From the NCBI GenBank assembly GCA_018806985.1, contig JADANN010000174.1:501001-565000 (forward strand): a stretch of DNA of 64,000 nt. Direction: 5' to 3'. The stretch comes from Angiostrongylus vasorum (lineage: Eukaryota; Nematoda; Chromadorea; Rhabditida; Metastrongylidae). The notes under the pieces were generated by a model. It was not told the DNA's origin and made no database searches. It saw nothing but the letters and a program-made list of their open reading frames with translations. This document shows, in pieces, positions 1 through 12,213 of this stretch. The stretch's first letter is position 1; every line of letters starts with the position of its first letter. The position numbers and the translations under genes were made by a program.

Positions 1-2204
1 TTCTATTTTTTTCGTGGGACTAACGTGAGGATTCGCGTCCGATTTTTAGTATTTCATATGTAGAGATTCTCATGTGATCCGTCTCAGCAACAGAGGATCT
101 TCAGCCATTAAGGATTCAACCACTATTGACCGATTAATCAACGCTGTAAAGAAATGGCAAGCGCAATTCTCTAGCATTATAGTTCTTCTTAATAACACTT
201 ACTACTGTCGTCTTTATCACTGTCAGTTATCACCCGGATCACCTGTTATCCCACTAATCATCGGCATCCAGGAATACTCCCCAGTTGTGACGGTAATACA
301 CCAAAATGAAGCAAGCTTGCAAGTTCCTGTTAAGCAGAAACGAAGTTGTTAACATAAGATTTATTTGACCGCAGTTAAGGTTCGCGGATTTCGACTTCTT
401 TGGAGGATTCACATTCTTACGCACCTTATTCAAGCATGTACATTCACAGCCCTAATGGAAAAAAATCGCGAAGCGTAGATTTCAGTCGCGTGACGAAGGT
501 GAGACAGGTCCCCTAGAATACTCACAACTCTCAGCGCGTTTTGTGTGCCTTCTTCTGAGGGTGAGGTAGTCCACACAAAGTTCTCATAGATGAGGAATTT
601 ATCTGCTTCAGGTCCTTCAAAACATCAACCTGGGGTATGAGCCGAGCCAAGTCACCAAGAACTACAAGTCATCCCCGTGCGATTCATCTCTGGGCTTCTG
701 GAATTTCTCCAAAATGCCTCGAGAACTTGGCTTTTCGATATTTCAGAGATTCTTACACAAGAGTTGCAACTTCTGTTCCAAAGAATTCTCCACTATGGTT
801 TTTGAGTCTCATACGTGCCAAGTGGAGCATTTTGAGTTTCAACCAGATAAAATGCTTATTTATTTATTCAAACATTCAGGTACTCCACCATCCTCCGTCA
901 AGCGCGCGAACGCCAGCACATCAAGGCTGCTTCAACATCACTGAGTCCTCCACCGCTTTAAGTCAATCGATCTAGAGTATTCTCAGGTCTTTTTCCTTTT
1001 TAAAAACCTCCATTTGTCCTCATACCCTTAGCCACTCAGTCGACTCCACGTTTTCAAGGGATCCGAAGAACATTACGATTTTTGTGAGCTCGTCATTTCT
1101 ACTTTTCTTGATCATATGGTAGGTACGGGTAACTTACCGAGTTCTACCGTGATACTTGAAACTTTCCGATGCTACCTTATATTATCGTTAAACAACACAT
1201 GAAATTTCTAGAAATGCGTCCGTAATATGCTTTTAGAAAACTGAGTGACTTTCTTATATTTCCACATCACTTATTATTTTTTTCATTGTATAGAGGTCGA
1301 GTGGGAGAGGGAAACTAGTGGATTCTGACACCAACTATTCCTCATTTTAGAACATTGACGAGAATCTGAAATCTTTGCAAACTGGGTTTTTCTTCGCTTT
1401 CATCTTTTTTTTAAATTTTTTTAAAACTTTTTTCCACTGGACGCTTAATATATCTCAAGATTTTGTTGTCAGTTTAGAGGACAAGGTAAACGCTATACTC
1501 ACATATTTACTATTCTAACAAATGGCTCGGACTTCACAAATTCCGTGAGTTTACTGAAAACACTCAGATGTTCATGATATTGACAACACGTACTGGCTTT
1601 AACGGCACCGCTATTGGCTCACTCCTTGACAAAGTGAGATGGCTTCCGACGGACGCATCATCACCATGATAGGTTCGGCGCCAGTAAGCACATCTACAGA
1701 GGTCACTTGAATATCTCAAATTTGAAAACATTCGAGGCGATCTTTGTACACCATCACTTTTTCAAAAAATTTATCCCTCACGAATTCGCTACCACAATTT
1801 GGATCACCAACTGAAAGAAAAAGTGTAAGTGCTACTTCGCACGATAAAGACATGAGGGGTTCAATGTTCCCGATAATTTCAAGTAGCCTTGATTGCCTAA
1901 AATCCTCTATGACGTTTGGTTTCCTTCGTTATTACTCAACTGACCACGTCATTTCTCCTCTGATCTCCCTCCAAATTATTTTTTTTAGTCAATTCGATCC
2001 TCTTTTTCTTAATCTTTGTACCTCAACGAGTTGTCTTTTTCGACCAACATCTGCAGCGAACGCTTTACCCCTTACTAGTATTTCATAAAAAAGAGAACAA
2101 AGTTAAAAAGTACATTGTAATCAGACCGAATTTCCTAATTCCATGTCAAACGGTTAGGTTACCTGAGCGATGTCTCCTGTAGGTGAAACGCCATTTCGGT
2201 CTTA
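1..2204. other. no recognisable gene
   Basis: I see no exon here that I can assign. The plus-strand reading frame at 637-975 and the one at 1744-2088 do not look like a known family. On the minus strand, 2070-1640 gives stretches without many stops in two frames, including a segment rich in Val, Met and Glu, but with stops between them and no family I recognise. It may be a decayed repeat. Confidence 0.5.
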
Positions 2205-2710
2205 TCAATTTAGACCTTGGGAACGTGTAACAGAATAAACATCGATGAGCCGGTCATATAACGAGAGCAGACGACACGTAGATGAGAAAAACACGAAGAC
2301 AGAAGCCGGATGGATTGAAATAACTTCGAGGTAGACCACCAAAAAGATGCACCAACATGCTCGTCGCACGAGCAAGCCAGCTGCAATCACAGCTGAAACA
2401 AACTTGCAGATCTTCAAACCGTTACCAAACCCCACATGCGAATGCGACAAGTCAAGTGAATAAGCATAGAAGACAACAAAAGGAATTGAAGGTGGCCTCG
2501 GATTCGTCTGAAATGTGAGTATGAGCCATCTATGTGTCCAAGTACAACACAGAAATCACGATTCGTACACCACTGTCGTAAAACCTGCAATGACTCGTAA
2601 TAGAAAAGGAGCAAGAAGGCACGTCCAATAGATTTGCCGCTGGTTTCTTTGCATCCTTTAGAAGACATGCAAGGGCATTCGTTTCGTGTTGGTTCATACA
2701 AGCGTTATAG
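2205..2710 (+). mobile_element. decayed non-LTR retrotransposon, 3' end of reverse transcriptase ORF
   Basis: Translated on the plus strand with several stops, this resembles the C-terminus of nematode RTE-like reverse transcriptase ORFs: a segment of the type WAGHI-RADD followed by an RGRPP motif and a Gln/Arg-rich end. The segment near 2240-2350 shows the GHITRADD and RGRPPKR motifs directly. Only the last part of the element is present and it is not functional. A related fragment lies at 39540-39850. Confidence 0.6.
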
Positions 2711-3549
2711 ACATAAAGAGGAATGCTCAAATCTGTCGACATTGGAAAGAATGCATAATTTTAATAGGACTGCCAAATTTGTTGCCCCCAGTTGGAAGTC
2801 ATGATGTAGCAAGTTTCCATTCGATTCATAAAGATGCATGATTAACGTGAGGACACAATTTAACATGGCTATCTCAAGACTCAAAGAAGAAATCTTGGCC
2901 AAACCGTTAAAGTAGGAATGAAACAGAAAATGTTCTAGGGTCCGCACGATTAGTGAAGACTGACTAAAGGTATTTATGCATCAAACTGGCTGTGTGTGGT
3001 CATGTACAGCTGAATATAACACAAATCAAAACATAAACAATAACAAGTCTGTATGCCTAATAAGAACATTTACGTAATTGGTATATGGAGACGTACATCC
3101 CGCTACACAAGTAAATACTGATTCCTAACCATCATAACGAGATAAAAAATCTTTTTAGGTGATTTTCAAACTGAAACTTTGTCAAACCCATAAGTACCAT
3201 TAGCCCAGATAGGGGGATAATCTTCACCCTCATTGAGTACGTTGCTAATTTATTTGCAAAAGCTGATTTTTGGCCACACAGAAATTCTATAGGAGGTTCG
3301 CCTGTCCGACTAGTGTTTGTCGAAACAATACAAGACCTCACGAAAGAAAAAAGCGAAGAGGAGATTCAGTTTACGAGATGTTTACCGTGTTCCGCATATG
3401 ACTCAACATCTTTCAAGTTTGTTTCAGTGGGAGTTAACATAGGTAGCTACTAAGTAAGCTTAAAACATGAAGTTACGAGTGATGACATCGAGTGTCGGAG
3501 TAAGGAATATAGGACTTTTCTATTTGCCTCTGGAAGGCCTGTTTACATC
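2711..3549. other. intergenic / 3' flank of TTC19
   Basis: No gene recognised. On the minus strand, 3341-3132 keeps a 69-residue frame open that matches nothing I know. A TTTATT at 3249-3254 would read AATAAA on the minus strand and could serve the TTC19 transcript, about 300 nt past its stop; this is only a possibility. Confidence 0.4.
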
Positions 3550-6500
3550 CTAAAAAAACCACCAGGACCGTTGTCGTTTTTCCTTTGCGTCTTTTTCTAA
3601 ATCACGTAGGAACTTATGAGCATACTGTTGAATACGAGGTTCTTCGGACTTGCTCAATAGCACAGCTTTTCTAGCCCATTCGAGAGCTTCAGCCTAAAAG
3701 CAGAAAACTACATCAGCTCTAAATTCTTAAGGACTTTAAAACATTCGCTACGAAGTTGGTTGCTTCAAAAAGCGCACAAAAAACTCTCCGTAAAAAGAGC
3801 AGTAGGGGAGTTAAGAGCTTTATAGACTTACAGAAGAGACATAGAGTTACATACAACCTTCATAAGATATTCACTAAACTAAGAACATGTTTATAGCTAA
3901 AGTTCCCAAAAAAAATTAAAACGAGGTCCAGATTTTCAAATCTTCCAGCACAAGCATATCCATCGAGAAATCCCACGATGCATTTCAGTATACCACCATG
4001 TCCCGTTGGACGAAACCTCGTTTGTTCAGTTGCTTACTTAGATACTTAGATATTTAGACGACCCCCTCCTCACTGGTTGTGTGGCCCCCAGCATAACCTC
4101 CGTTTTTTCGGAGTTTTGCTGGTCTAGCCATTGTGGTTCCTTGGAGTCCTGAGCTCAGCCAGGCCAAAGCTCCAGGCCGTCACCATAACAGGAAGTCGCC
4201 GCCCTTGCGGGTCAGAGCGAGATTTGCCACAAAGCGGCAAGTTCGATACCAGGGCGGTGGTCGATGCTGGCATTGGATTACTCTTAGCTGGGCTTCCTAG
4301 TGGAAACGCCGGTCTCCTTCTCAGCTTGGAAGACCCTGCCAGGGGGATGAATCACCACGATGTACATCGCAGCCCGACACCCAGGAACATTTTCCCAGCC
4401 ATGATGAGGCGGTATACCGTTGTGAGGGTTCAGCTGCCTGGTGTTTGAAATTCCAGTTTTGACGAAAAAAAGTGGATAAGAACGTCCCACCGACCTCCAT
4501 AAAACCAAAATTTTAACCGCGTAGTACAGGACAACCTTTGTTACAGGCAACGACCTGTATACTCTAATGGTTTTTACTCCAATTAATAAAGCTTAATATA
4601 AGATATGTTGGTCTAAAGCTGAAAGCGGCAATCACTATTTTTGCACCATGTGAGTCAATACGAGTTCATGTCGTCGCGTATGTGTTAAACTGACTTTCGG
4701 GTTGTGACATTGGTAGTAGTAGCAGTATTGAGTATTAGGTAGCACAGAACGGAAAAACCAAGTCACCTTCCTACCGACATGGAAGAGCGCTTCAGCATAG
4801 TTGCAGTAGTATCCAGGAATCATATTGGCACATTCATTTACGTAGAGTATCCGTTCAATACCGATTGAGAGATATTTTAAAGCCAACTCAAACCTATTTC
4901 TAAGAATAAGAGCAGCACCGAAGTTTCCAAGTAAATTAATTGTGTGAAAAGAATTTGCCCCGTAGATCTGATAAGAAATCTGAACCATTAAAGCCGAATA
5001 CTGCACAAACTGAAACGACTAGAATGGAGATAACGCAGCCACTCACCTTCATGACTTCGTCCATATACTCTTCTGCTTCGCGTAAACGCGTCTCATCACG
5101 GTAGGTGATCTATAGGTATAAGTCTACCTGTACATTCACCATTTTGACGGGATAAAATAAATAATAAAGAAGAAAGTTCTCGGCGTTGATCAATCCCTGA
5201 AGGATGCGCAATGCATCCAATTTCATTAAGCATCATTGGAGGTGATTCAACGCATATCTGGTCTTTACAATGACTCGCGGTGCCCTGCCGATGTATCGAG
5301 CCGCTGCTGCTATCCTCCCAGACAAGTCCGGTACCAATCTAGCGACTCCAGAGAGATGGAAGGCTTGGTAGGCCGAGGGCGCGAGAATCGATCCCACGCA
5401 TATAGCAGCGCGCCTCGGACCACTGCGCCACACGTGCCCATAGAGAGGGCTAGTGGAGAGGGGTAGCGTAGTAAATATCGATAAAACTAAAGGCAAGGCA
5501 TTGATCATGAACATTCTCCCTGATTCGATAACATACGGAGCAAAAAAAGTGGGTTCTCGTAAAAAGAAGCTACAGCAACTAACCAGAAAATGGGCAAATC
5601 TCTCCAGCGCCATTCCAAATAGGGCAATAGGATCCGTATAAATTGGTCCTAAAGTGTCGACCATATATCTGTCCTGTACAAGTGCTCCGTGGGCAACACT
5701 GTGCTTCTTCATGTGCTCATCGACAACCTCAAATCGCAAACAGAAAGTGGACGTACGAAATTCGTACCAGAACAGAGCGAGAATCGAAGCACGACATAGC
5801 TACAAACCTGCATTTGTTTCCGAACACAGTGTGAATACCCCGTCTCAGCATCATCAAGCTGGCCCTTTCTTGCCAAAATATCAGCCATTTTCAAGGAGAT
5901 TCCTATAAATTCTTGATCGCTATCCCTCTTTCCATGCAGATGTATTAATCTGCAAGGGCAAGAAATTGACTACATTGAGAAAGATTTTGCTGCTAGCAAA
6001 GAGATGACGACAAGTAGAAATCACCGGTTTACTACTACTTGAAAATGTGTCATAGCATCTTCGATGTTGCCCATCTCATAATAAGTATTGGCCAGTTCAT
6101 CATAAACACTGAAACATTAACACATTCATGTTTTCATATCTTTACGTTTTTGTGCTATTTTCGAGTACGCCTTGTGTAGGTTAGTATGGAAGCTATTTCA
6201 GGATTTTCGACGTTGTTTGGTGAAGAGTACGGTGCGTGGACATGTATATTAGTCATTTAAAAAAAATGATAGAGCTCTCGGCGTTGACCAATCCCTGAGG
6301 GATGCGCCATGCAATCGACTTCATTAGGCATCGTTGGAGGTGGTTGAATGCATATCTGGCCTTTATAATGACTCACGGGGGTCTATCGATGTATCGAGCC
6401 AGTGCAGCTATCCTTCCAAACAAGTCTGGTACCAATGTGCTGACTCCCCGGAGGGATGGAAGACTTGGTGGGCCATAGGCGCGGGGCTCGATCTCATGTG

Positions 6501-8930
6501 TGTATTGCAGGGCGCCTCTGAGCATTGCGCCACACGCGCCACTGACTAAGAGTCATTTAGGGAAGAAATATAATCGTAATGAGGTGAGAGATGTGAATAT
6601 CTTTGAGCATATTATCTAAGTACTAAGGCATATTCTGAGAAAGTGATTTCAGGTACTCCAGAAAATTCTTGGAAAGCGAGTTGGACAAAGTAGCGTTGTG
6701 TAGCCAAATGTAACCAGGGTATGTCAAAGGTGTTTAGAAGAAAGAGATATGGATGGAGAGGTTAATTGTTAGACAAATATGGACTTTCATTCAGAGTAAC
6801 ACGGCTGAAACCAAAAACTCTTACTTCATTTGTTAAAGGTACTCCTTAATACGTTAAACACCTGACCTTAAACATCGACAATCGTTTACATTTACTTATT
6901 GCGGTTTCTGGCACCAAGAAACTCGTAAATGCAGTAAAATTAGTAGCGCAGAAAGCCGAGACAACAAGGCTATTCTCTGTGTAAGAGAAGGCTCAATTTA
7001 GCACCTACTAAGAATTGTAAAGTATATTTGGATCTTTTGGAAACCATCGCCATAGAAATCAAGTAACATATAAAATAATAGTTGTTTTATGAAAAAGAGC
7101 CGGCCGGAAAACAATGGTGAAGGACAGGAGTCAGTTTTGAGCGATATAAGAAAGACAGAGGGGGGAACCAAGAAGGAAAGTTGAGAAATTGGTGCTTATG
7201 TATGAAATTCATGTCACATGTTTGATTCCTGAATGGCCAGTCTCCAAAATTGATACGATCTTAAACACGATTTTGGTACCACTACTGTTCTACATTTTAG
7301 GCAGATTTCTCCTTGGTTCTCAGACAGCTGCCAAAAGGCGGTTTCAAGTCAGAAGTCCTTATCAAAGCGTCCACACTAGTGGCCTAACATAAGTTTACTC
7401 TTGGTTGAGCTTCCAGATATAAGTGGACTCCTAAGCTTGGAAAACCTTATCAGGAATAAACAACGCGATGATCACCGCAGTTTAACAATCAGGAACATAT
7501 CTGCTTGGCATTGAGTTGTACATCATCCAGAGGCACGTAGGAAATCTGCGTTAACATCATATAAGCTTTCGAAGTTATACAAACCAGAGTGCCGAGGAAG
7601 CATAGAGAGGCAGAAGAAAACTACAAAAAACAAGTGTAGAAATACCATAACATGAAGAGGGAAACACGGTCGGCAATGATAGTACGATGGGGGAAAAACT
7701 TTTTAAATAGAAAGGCTAGAGGATACGGAAACTCAGCTAAAGACGGTCAGAAGGAGTGAAAGCTAAAAAGCGAAGGAATGAAACACTTTAACATAGAGGA
7801 GTGGTGAGAAGACTAGAAAGCAAAAGAGTACTTGAAAGCAGTGCAGCTGATCACTACAACCTGTCAACTCTACCACCAGTTGTTCAACCATCGTCGAGAA
7901 ATCCTTGCGGCTATCAGTAAACTCACCTGTTTCCGCAGCACACCAGAGTTGCATAATGTACCCAAACACCGTTATTCTTTCGATGTTGTATCTTCTTTTA
8001 CTGTTTTTTTTTCGTCAAAAAGTAACTACGAGATGCCGAATTTCATAGTAACATAATGCCTATGAGATTCAAATGTCGAACTCATTCCCAACTTGGAGAA
8101 CCCTGTTGGGGTTGAACTCCCTAGAGTCCAACACTTAGAAAAATCTCACAGCCACAATTTGGCGATAAACGATTAGGTGACACGATTCAGTACATTACGA
8201 GAACCAAGAGTCGAACAATTTTACGAAGAATTAATGCTAAGAGTACTAAAATGAAAGGTGCATTAAGAACTCACAAAACAACCTGAACTGTGACGCTGTC
8301 ACGAATAAGGAGAAAGGGAAAAACTATTTTAAAGGCTTATAGTTAACTTTGCTATACTTAATATTTAAGGGATGTCTAGTGATATATAACACCATACGGA
8401 TCCAGTGACTATGTATGTAAGAGACTCACTTTAACCAACTTAGTTGCTTACACATTCCAAAATTCTGAGCGAAAAGGTACTCTTTGAAAAATTCTACCTT
8501 CCCAGGCGTTTTTTACAGAAAACTGTGAAGACACCCATAAACTATGAATCCAGCAACTCACCGTGTTATCGGCAATGGCTCGTTGCGTTGTTTAGCCTCT
8601 TCAAGAGCGATTTCCAAAACTTGCACTGCCTCCGTGTACTTACCGTACTTCCGATATAACCAGGACTGTTTCACCTTCTCTTTCAATTCGTCCTTGTCTA
8701 GTTTTACAGGTTCAATACCTAGTATATCCTTTATCGTAACAAGCCACGACAGACCTAACAGAGGAGCACTTGGTGCGTAATACCACCTAGGATTCAATAC
8801 TTAAACCGCAATGAAACCGTCAACAAGGCAACTTAATGTAAGAAATACCTTCTCGACTTCCAATTACCGTAGTTTCTGCCTTTATAATCATAACCTTTCC
8901 AGTGCCAACGACCTGTTGAAAAGGTGTCAT
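3550..8930 (-). CDS. TTC19: TTC19-like tetratricopeptide repeat protein (mitochondrial complex III factor)
   Basis: The protein is co-linear with the TPR protein TTC19, which acts in the mitochondrial inner membrane/intermembrane space in complex III (Rieske subunit) turnover; that role is from the family. Exons from 5' to 3' are 8930-8849 (tentative first exon), 8799-8562, 6108-6025, 5949-5808, 5727-5584, 5109-5047, 4967-4767 and 3693-3550. All phases agree and give about 365 residues, close to the usual 380. TPR-type helices run through exons 2-8, for example the segment VYDELANTYYEMGNIEDA in exon 3 and KMADILARKGQLDDAETGY in exon 4. A hydrophobic stretch (APLLGLSWLVTI) early in exon 2 fits the membrane segment. 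Exon 1 is chosen only by phase and an ATG and carries no convincing presequence. Introns hold two SINE-A copies and one repeat D. Confidence 0.85.
4045..4445 (+). repeat. repeat D copy
   Basis: This copy lies in the last intron of TTC19. The family is recognised by comparing copies inside this window (also at 17500, 37065, 44945, 50280 and 55095). The conserved parts are a GGTTCCCTGGAGTCC-like block, a CCTTGCGGGTCAGAGCGAGAT block, a GCTGGGCTTCCTAGTGGAA block and an end with CAGCCCGACACCCAGGAAC. No ORF or terminal repeats are evident, so it looks non-autonomous. The class is unknown. Confidence 0.6.
5148..5441 (-). mobile_element. SINE-A copy in TTC19 intron
   Basis: It lies between the exons starting at 5727 and 5109, in the same orientation as the gene. 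The tRNA-like head is at the high-coordinate end (GTGGCGCAGTGG reads in reverse near 5435). The tail ends about 40 nt upstream of the acceptor of the exon at 5109. Confidence 0.8.
6260..6550 (-). mobile_element. SINE-A copy with 9-bp target duplication
   Basis: This is a complete copy in the long TTC19 intron, flanked by identical AGTCATTTA at 6251-6259 and 6551-6559. The head is at the high-coordinate side. Sense orientation relative to TTC19. Confidence 0.85.
6560..8561. other. TTC19 intron sequence
   Basis: This is the remainder of the long intron between the exons at 8799-8562 and 6108-6025. A frame on the minus strand at 7969-7763 stays open but does not fit TTC19, and the reading phase joins the flanking exons directly. 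I see no repeat or gene that I can name. Confidence 0.5.
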
Positions 8931-9467
8931 TTTGGCTAGAAACGCTTCGCCGTACACTCCAAGTTAACCTCATACATGACCTCGTCCACAGAGATGACAT
9001 CATCCTCACAATGACCATGTTTGTTTCGATGTAACATTGAATGTCTTCCAATGGAGTTTCCAAAGCTATTTATGACAACTTCACGAAAGCCCATTAACAA
9101 ATGTTATTTGAAATAGAAAGCACAAGGCTAATGCCAGCGAGTACAACAGGAAAATTGGTTCGTATTGAAGAATCTTATTGTATATTTCTCTGGTTTAACA
9201 AGCATTACAAGATAAAATATCTGTTGAGCCAGCCTTAGGACTTTTGTCAACAGAACAGACTAGAAACCTAAAATATAACAGGTCTGCTTAACAATGACAG
9301 CAAATAATTGTCCTGATTTTAGACGGGTTCAATCGACAATGAGTTAAACTACAAGTAAAGAGATGTATAAAAAACGAATGAAATGGTTAATATTTACAAC
9401 AATACACTATGACACTAAACAGTATAGTGACTAAAAACATAGCTGCTATACAAGTGATGAAGTCCGA

Positions 9468-10160
9468 CTAGTCCATCTTCAAGGCAAAACTAGACCCACA
9501 CGAGCAACCTTTTTCTGCGATAGGGTTACCCACAACACGAAAAGAAGATCTCATCAAGTCCTCCACGTAGTCGACAGTCGCTCCACGCATATATCCAAGT
9601 GACATCTGTGAAGTTTGCATTTTGCTAACAGATGACATGTGCAATAGAACTCTGTGCTCTGGTGCTTAGTTCTGGTGAAAGCGTTCTCTTTCTCTTCTCG
9701 GAATAACAAAGACTAAAACTATCCGAGAGAAACGCAAAGCAAGGGCCTCAGTGGTGCAGTGTGTAATACGCGAGCCCCCGGAAAAGGTAATCATGGTTCG
9801 ATCTAGTCCGGCGGTCCAAGTTTTGCGAATATCTCAGCATCGTTGAGGCTTTCTTTCAGTTGGTACACTGCCGTGAAAAATTAAAGCAGGTAGAAAATAT
9901 TAGGTTAACAAAGACTAGTTTTTCATAACATAAATGTACTTTCTATGAAGAAAAAAAAACAGTCAAGGAATGGAAAGACGTACAATGCACAGTCGAAATC
10001 TTAACAAACTCACTTCGTCAATGACAACTTCAACGTTGTCGCCTTTCCAAAGTCGGTCACCGTCTTGCAATTTGGAATCTAACCTTATTTTGTACTCAAA
10101 TCCTGAGCAACCTCCTCCATCCACTTCGATTCGCAGCCGCTCACCAGGTGGTAGAACTTC
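9468..10160 (-). CDS. ISCA2: ISCA2-like iron-sulfur cluster assembly protein (5' exon not found)
   Basis: Two exons, 10160-10014 and 9605-9468, join in phase 0 and encode 94 residues ending at a stop. They contain the A-type carrier signature: GGGCSGF early in the first exon and GCSCGSSF close to the C-terminus, giving the three cysteines that bind Fe-S. The segment DLMRSSFRVVGNP is typical of the mitochondrial ISCA2 group, which helps mature [4Fe-4S] proteins (family knowledge). The presequence and first strand (about 30-50 residues) must lie upstream. A minus-strand segment near 10500-10430 looked similar but its phase does not join. The intron carries a SINE-B copy on the opposite strand. 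TTC19 starts about 540 bp downstream on the same strand, so co-transcription is possible but unproven. Confidence 0.85.
9743..9855 (+). mobile_element. SINE-B copy in ISCA2 intron
   Basis: The tRNA-like head reads GCCTCAGTGGTGCAGTGTG (A-box-like) followed about 45 nt later by a GGTTCGATCT B-box-like motif, then GCGAATATCTCAGCATCGTTG. The same head, with the same GAGAGAAACGCA flank, recurs at 11283, suggesting that the flank belongs to the element. Confidence 0.65.
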
Positions 10161-10164
10161 CTAA

Positions 10165-10830
10165 ATAAATGAATACGCAAACATCTATTGGTCTTAGGTC
10201 GATATGAAAACAATGCTCATTTCTTTTCATCTTAAATTGTATGCACACAACACAGTCACAAACAAAAGATTTAATAAATATCTAAGGACCAACGTACATT
10301 CTAAACGTAGCTTATCGCTTATCTATTTGCCGTGAAGTACTTTTCCTAACATCCAGTCCCTCATGACTTCAAGGTGGGTAAAATCTTTTAAAGCAGTAAA
10401 CCCTCAGCATTGCGCGTATGGATCCAACCTGAGGCATGTCACAGCGGAAGTAATTACAGAGACTTGAAATATTGACTTTCGTCTGACCTCAGCACGATTA
10501 ACCATTTTTTGATGTATTAGCAAGCTTAAGTGAAGCTGTTACAAATCTTTATTGCGGCTAACGTCCCGGCAGCATGACCTTTCTCAGAACGATGCTTCAC
10601 GTCGAGTGTCCACAGTAGTTGTTCCTTAGATTTCGGGTTTCCATAGCCGGCTCGTCGAAATAAGAAGAGTGGAGAACCGTGCAAAAGAAGTACCCAGCAC
10701 TGCCATTTTACTGACTTCGCCGGTCATCGATGCGGAATTTAAATGAAATTCAGTATACAAAAAAATTATTTTGCTATGAGATATACTGCCACCATAAAAA
10801 CAAGTTATTTTGGTTGGGAATCAACCAAGG
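10165..10830. other. no gene recognised
   Basis: The 5' exon of ISCA2 should lie on the minus strand somewhere from here up to LIN-7, but I could not place one that joins in phase 0 to the exon at 10160. Nothing else is recognisable. Confidence 0.4.
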
Positions 10831-10837
10831 ACCATCC

Positions 10838-10847
10838 TATATAAAAG
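10838..10847 (+). promoter_or_regulatory. TATA-like box before a broken ORF
   Basis: The sequence TATATAAAAG lies about 34 bp before an ATG at 10881. The ATG frame closes after ten codons, but shifted frames at 10909-11031 continue with a Gln/Glu-rich, coiled-coil-like peptide (EELQQFEAIWKQELQ). This looks like the promoter and start of a retroelement gag-like or other small gene that has decayed. No family is assigned. Confidence 0.35.
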
Positions 10848-11282
10848 GGCACGAACACCCACACAACAAGAACCACAGCTATGGACACTCAATTCCAGCA
10901 ATTGCGGCTCTGAAAGAGCTGGTACCGCCCAAATGCATACCATGAAGAAATTTAATGAAGAATTGCAACAATTTGAAGCTATATGGAAACAAGAGCTACA
11001 ATCGCATTCCCAAACATATGAAATGGCTTGAAATAATTTGTGCCGTACGTGGGTCTTGTCGACAAAAGGTGTGCTCTCCAACCATAGGTTGAACACGTGA
11101 CCACGACAATCTAAAGACGATAAGAGGAGATTTAAACGAGTTCAAACTCTCTAAAGCTACATGGTAAATTGTCTAAGAACTCAATGTTCACCATTTAAAA
11201 AGCACTGGGAAGGTAAAAAAGCAACACAAGCGGTGTCTCACCCGTTTGCTTAATCTGATGGCAGCGCTAGGGTAGAAAACTA

Positions 11283-11412
11283 CCTGAGAGAAACGCAGAG
11301 CAAGCGCCTCGTGGTGCAGTGTGTAATACACGAGCTCCCGGAAGTGGTAATTGTGGTTCGATCTGCGCCGGGGTTCAAGTTTTGAGAATATCTAAGCATC
11401 GTTGTGGTCTCC
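11283..11412 (+). mobile_element. SINE-B copy
   Basis: Same head as the copy at 9743, including the GAGAGAAACGCAGAGCAAG lead. The B-box-like motif reads GGTTCGATCTGC. It ends in AATATCTAAGCATCGTTG. Confidence 0.65.
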
Positions 11413-11464
11413 ATGGAGTTGAAGAAGTGACTGGAGGTGAATGGAGTTGTAATATTTTACAGTT

Positions 11465-11705
11465 GGCGTTCAAGACCGGTCATTTGCATTAAGCTAGCAA
11501 AATATGTGAGTAACGTAGCAAGAATATCTCAGAATTCCAGGAAGAGTCGACTCCACCAGCATTCAGTGACATGAAGAAGACCAATAGGACCACCAACAGC
11601 AAAATCCACACGTAAAATCCTAAGATATTCGCTGAATATGGATGCAAGGGAACGAGTCGAATACAAGAAGTTTTAGGATCCAAATAATACAATATCAGAC
11701 CTTGC
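11465..11705 (+). mobile_element. SINE-C fragment (3' half)
   Basis: It matches the 3' half of SINE-C copies at 11783 and 61262: ATCTCAGAATTCCAGG..GAGTCGACTCCACCAGCATTC, then GATGCAAGGGAACGAGTCGAA. The tRNA-like head is missing, so it is 5'-truncated. Confidence 0.55.
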
Positions 11706-11723
11706 AAAAACAATAATAATGGC

Positions 11724-11725
<2 letters not shown>

Positions 11726-11770
<45 letters not shown>
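11726..11770. repeat. (AAT)15 microsatellite
   Basis: An uninterrupted run of TAA/AAT triplets, 45 bp, lying between two SINE-C copies. It may have grown from the 3' tail of the first one. Confidence 0.95.
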
Positions 11771-11772
<2 letters not shown>

Positions 11773-11782
11773 GCGATAACAG

Positions 11783-12190
11783 TCTGCGCGGATAGCGCAA
11801 TGGTAGTGATCCCGTCCACTACGCCAACATTCTAACAACCAGGCGCTCGTTCGACCCCATGCCGAGCGCACCAAGCTTCCCATCTTTCTGTGGTGAGGAA
11901 ATTGGTATAAGGTTTATCTCAGATAGGCTCACTCCGTCTAATCCACATGGGGACTTCTAGCGTCGCTATCTCAGGATTCCAGGGGGAATCGACTCGGTCA
12001 ACATTAAGCGACATTCGTCGAGAAGACGAATATCCTCGAGCAGCAGTCGAAGCCACATGTAAGAAAGTATGAAGACATTCGTGGATGGTATATGCAAGAA
12101 AACGAGTCAAATACAAGTGCAGGGATCCACATAGTGTGGCACATGTAACGTCATGTAGTGAATAGCGAAGAAATATAATGATAAAAAATA
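11783..12190 (+). mobile_element. SINE-C copy
   Basis: The head has GGATAGCGCAATGGTAGTG (A-box-like) and GCTCGTTCGACCCC (B-box-like). The body contains the family blocks GGGAATCGACTCGGTCAACATT and GAAAACGAGTCAAATACAAG. It ends in an A-rich tail near 12190. Confidence 0.65.
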
Positions 12191-12213
12191 GTAGTAACAA
12201 TAAAAAAAAGCAG

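Noticed and set aside
1744..2088. 114-residue plus ORF
   Set aside because: Ser/Thr/Phe-rich composition typical of AT-rich non-coding DNA and no recognisable domain.
3132..3341. 69-residue minus ORF downstream of TTC19
   Set aside because: No family likeness, no clear splice sites and no ATG context; probably chance.
5236..5466. ORFs in both strands over SINE-A copies (also near 14774, 23835, 30000, 35036, 62264)
   Set aside because: They recur in each copy with frameshifts and are chance frames in a non-coding SINE.
10430..10500. Minus-strand segment as the missing first exon of ISCA2
   Set aside because: The peptide looks faintly similar but the donor leaves phase 2 while the next exon starts in phase 0.
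11489..11883. Leu- and Tyr-rich ORFs on the minus strand
   Set aside because: They are translations of the (AAT)n run.
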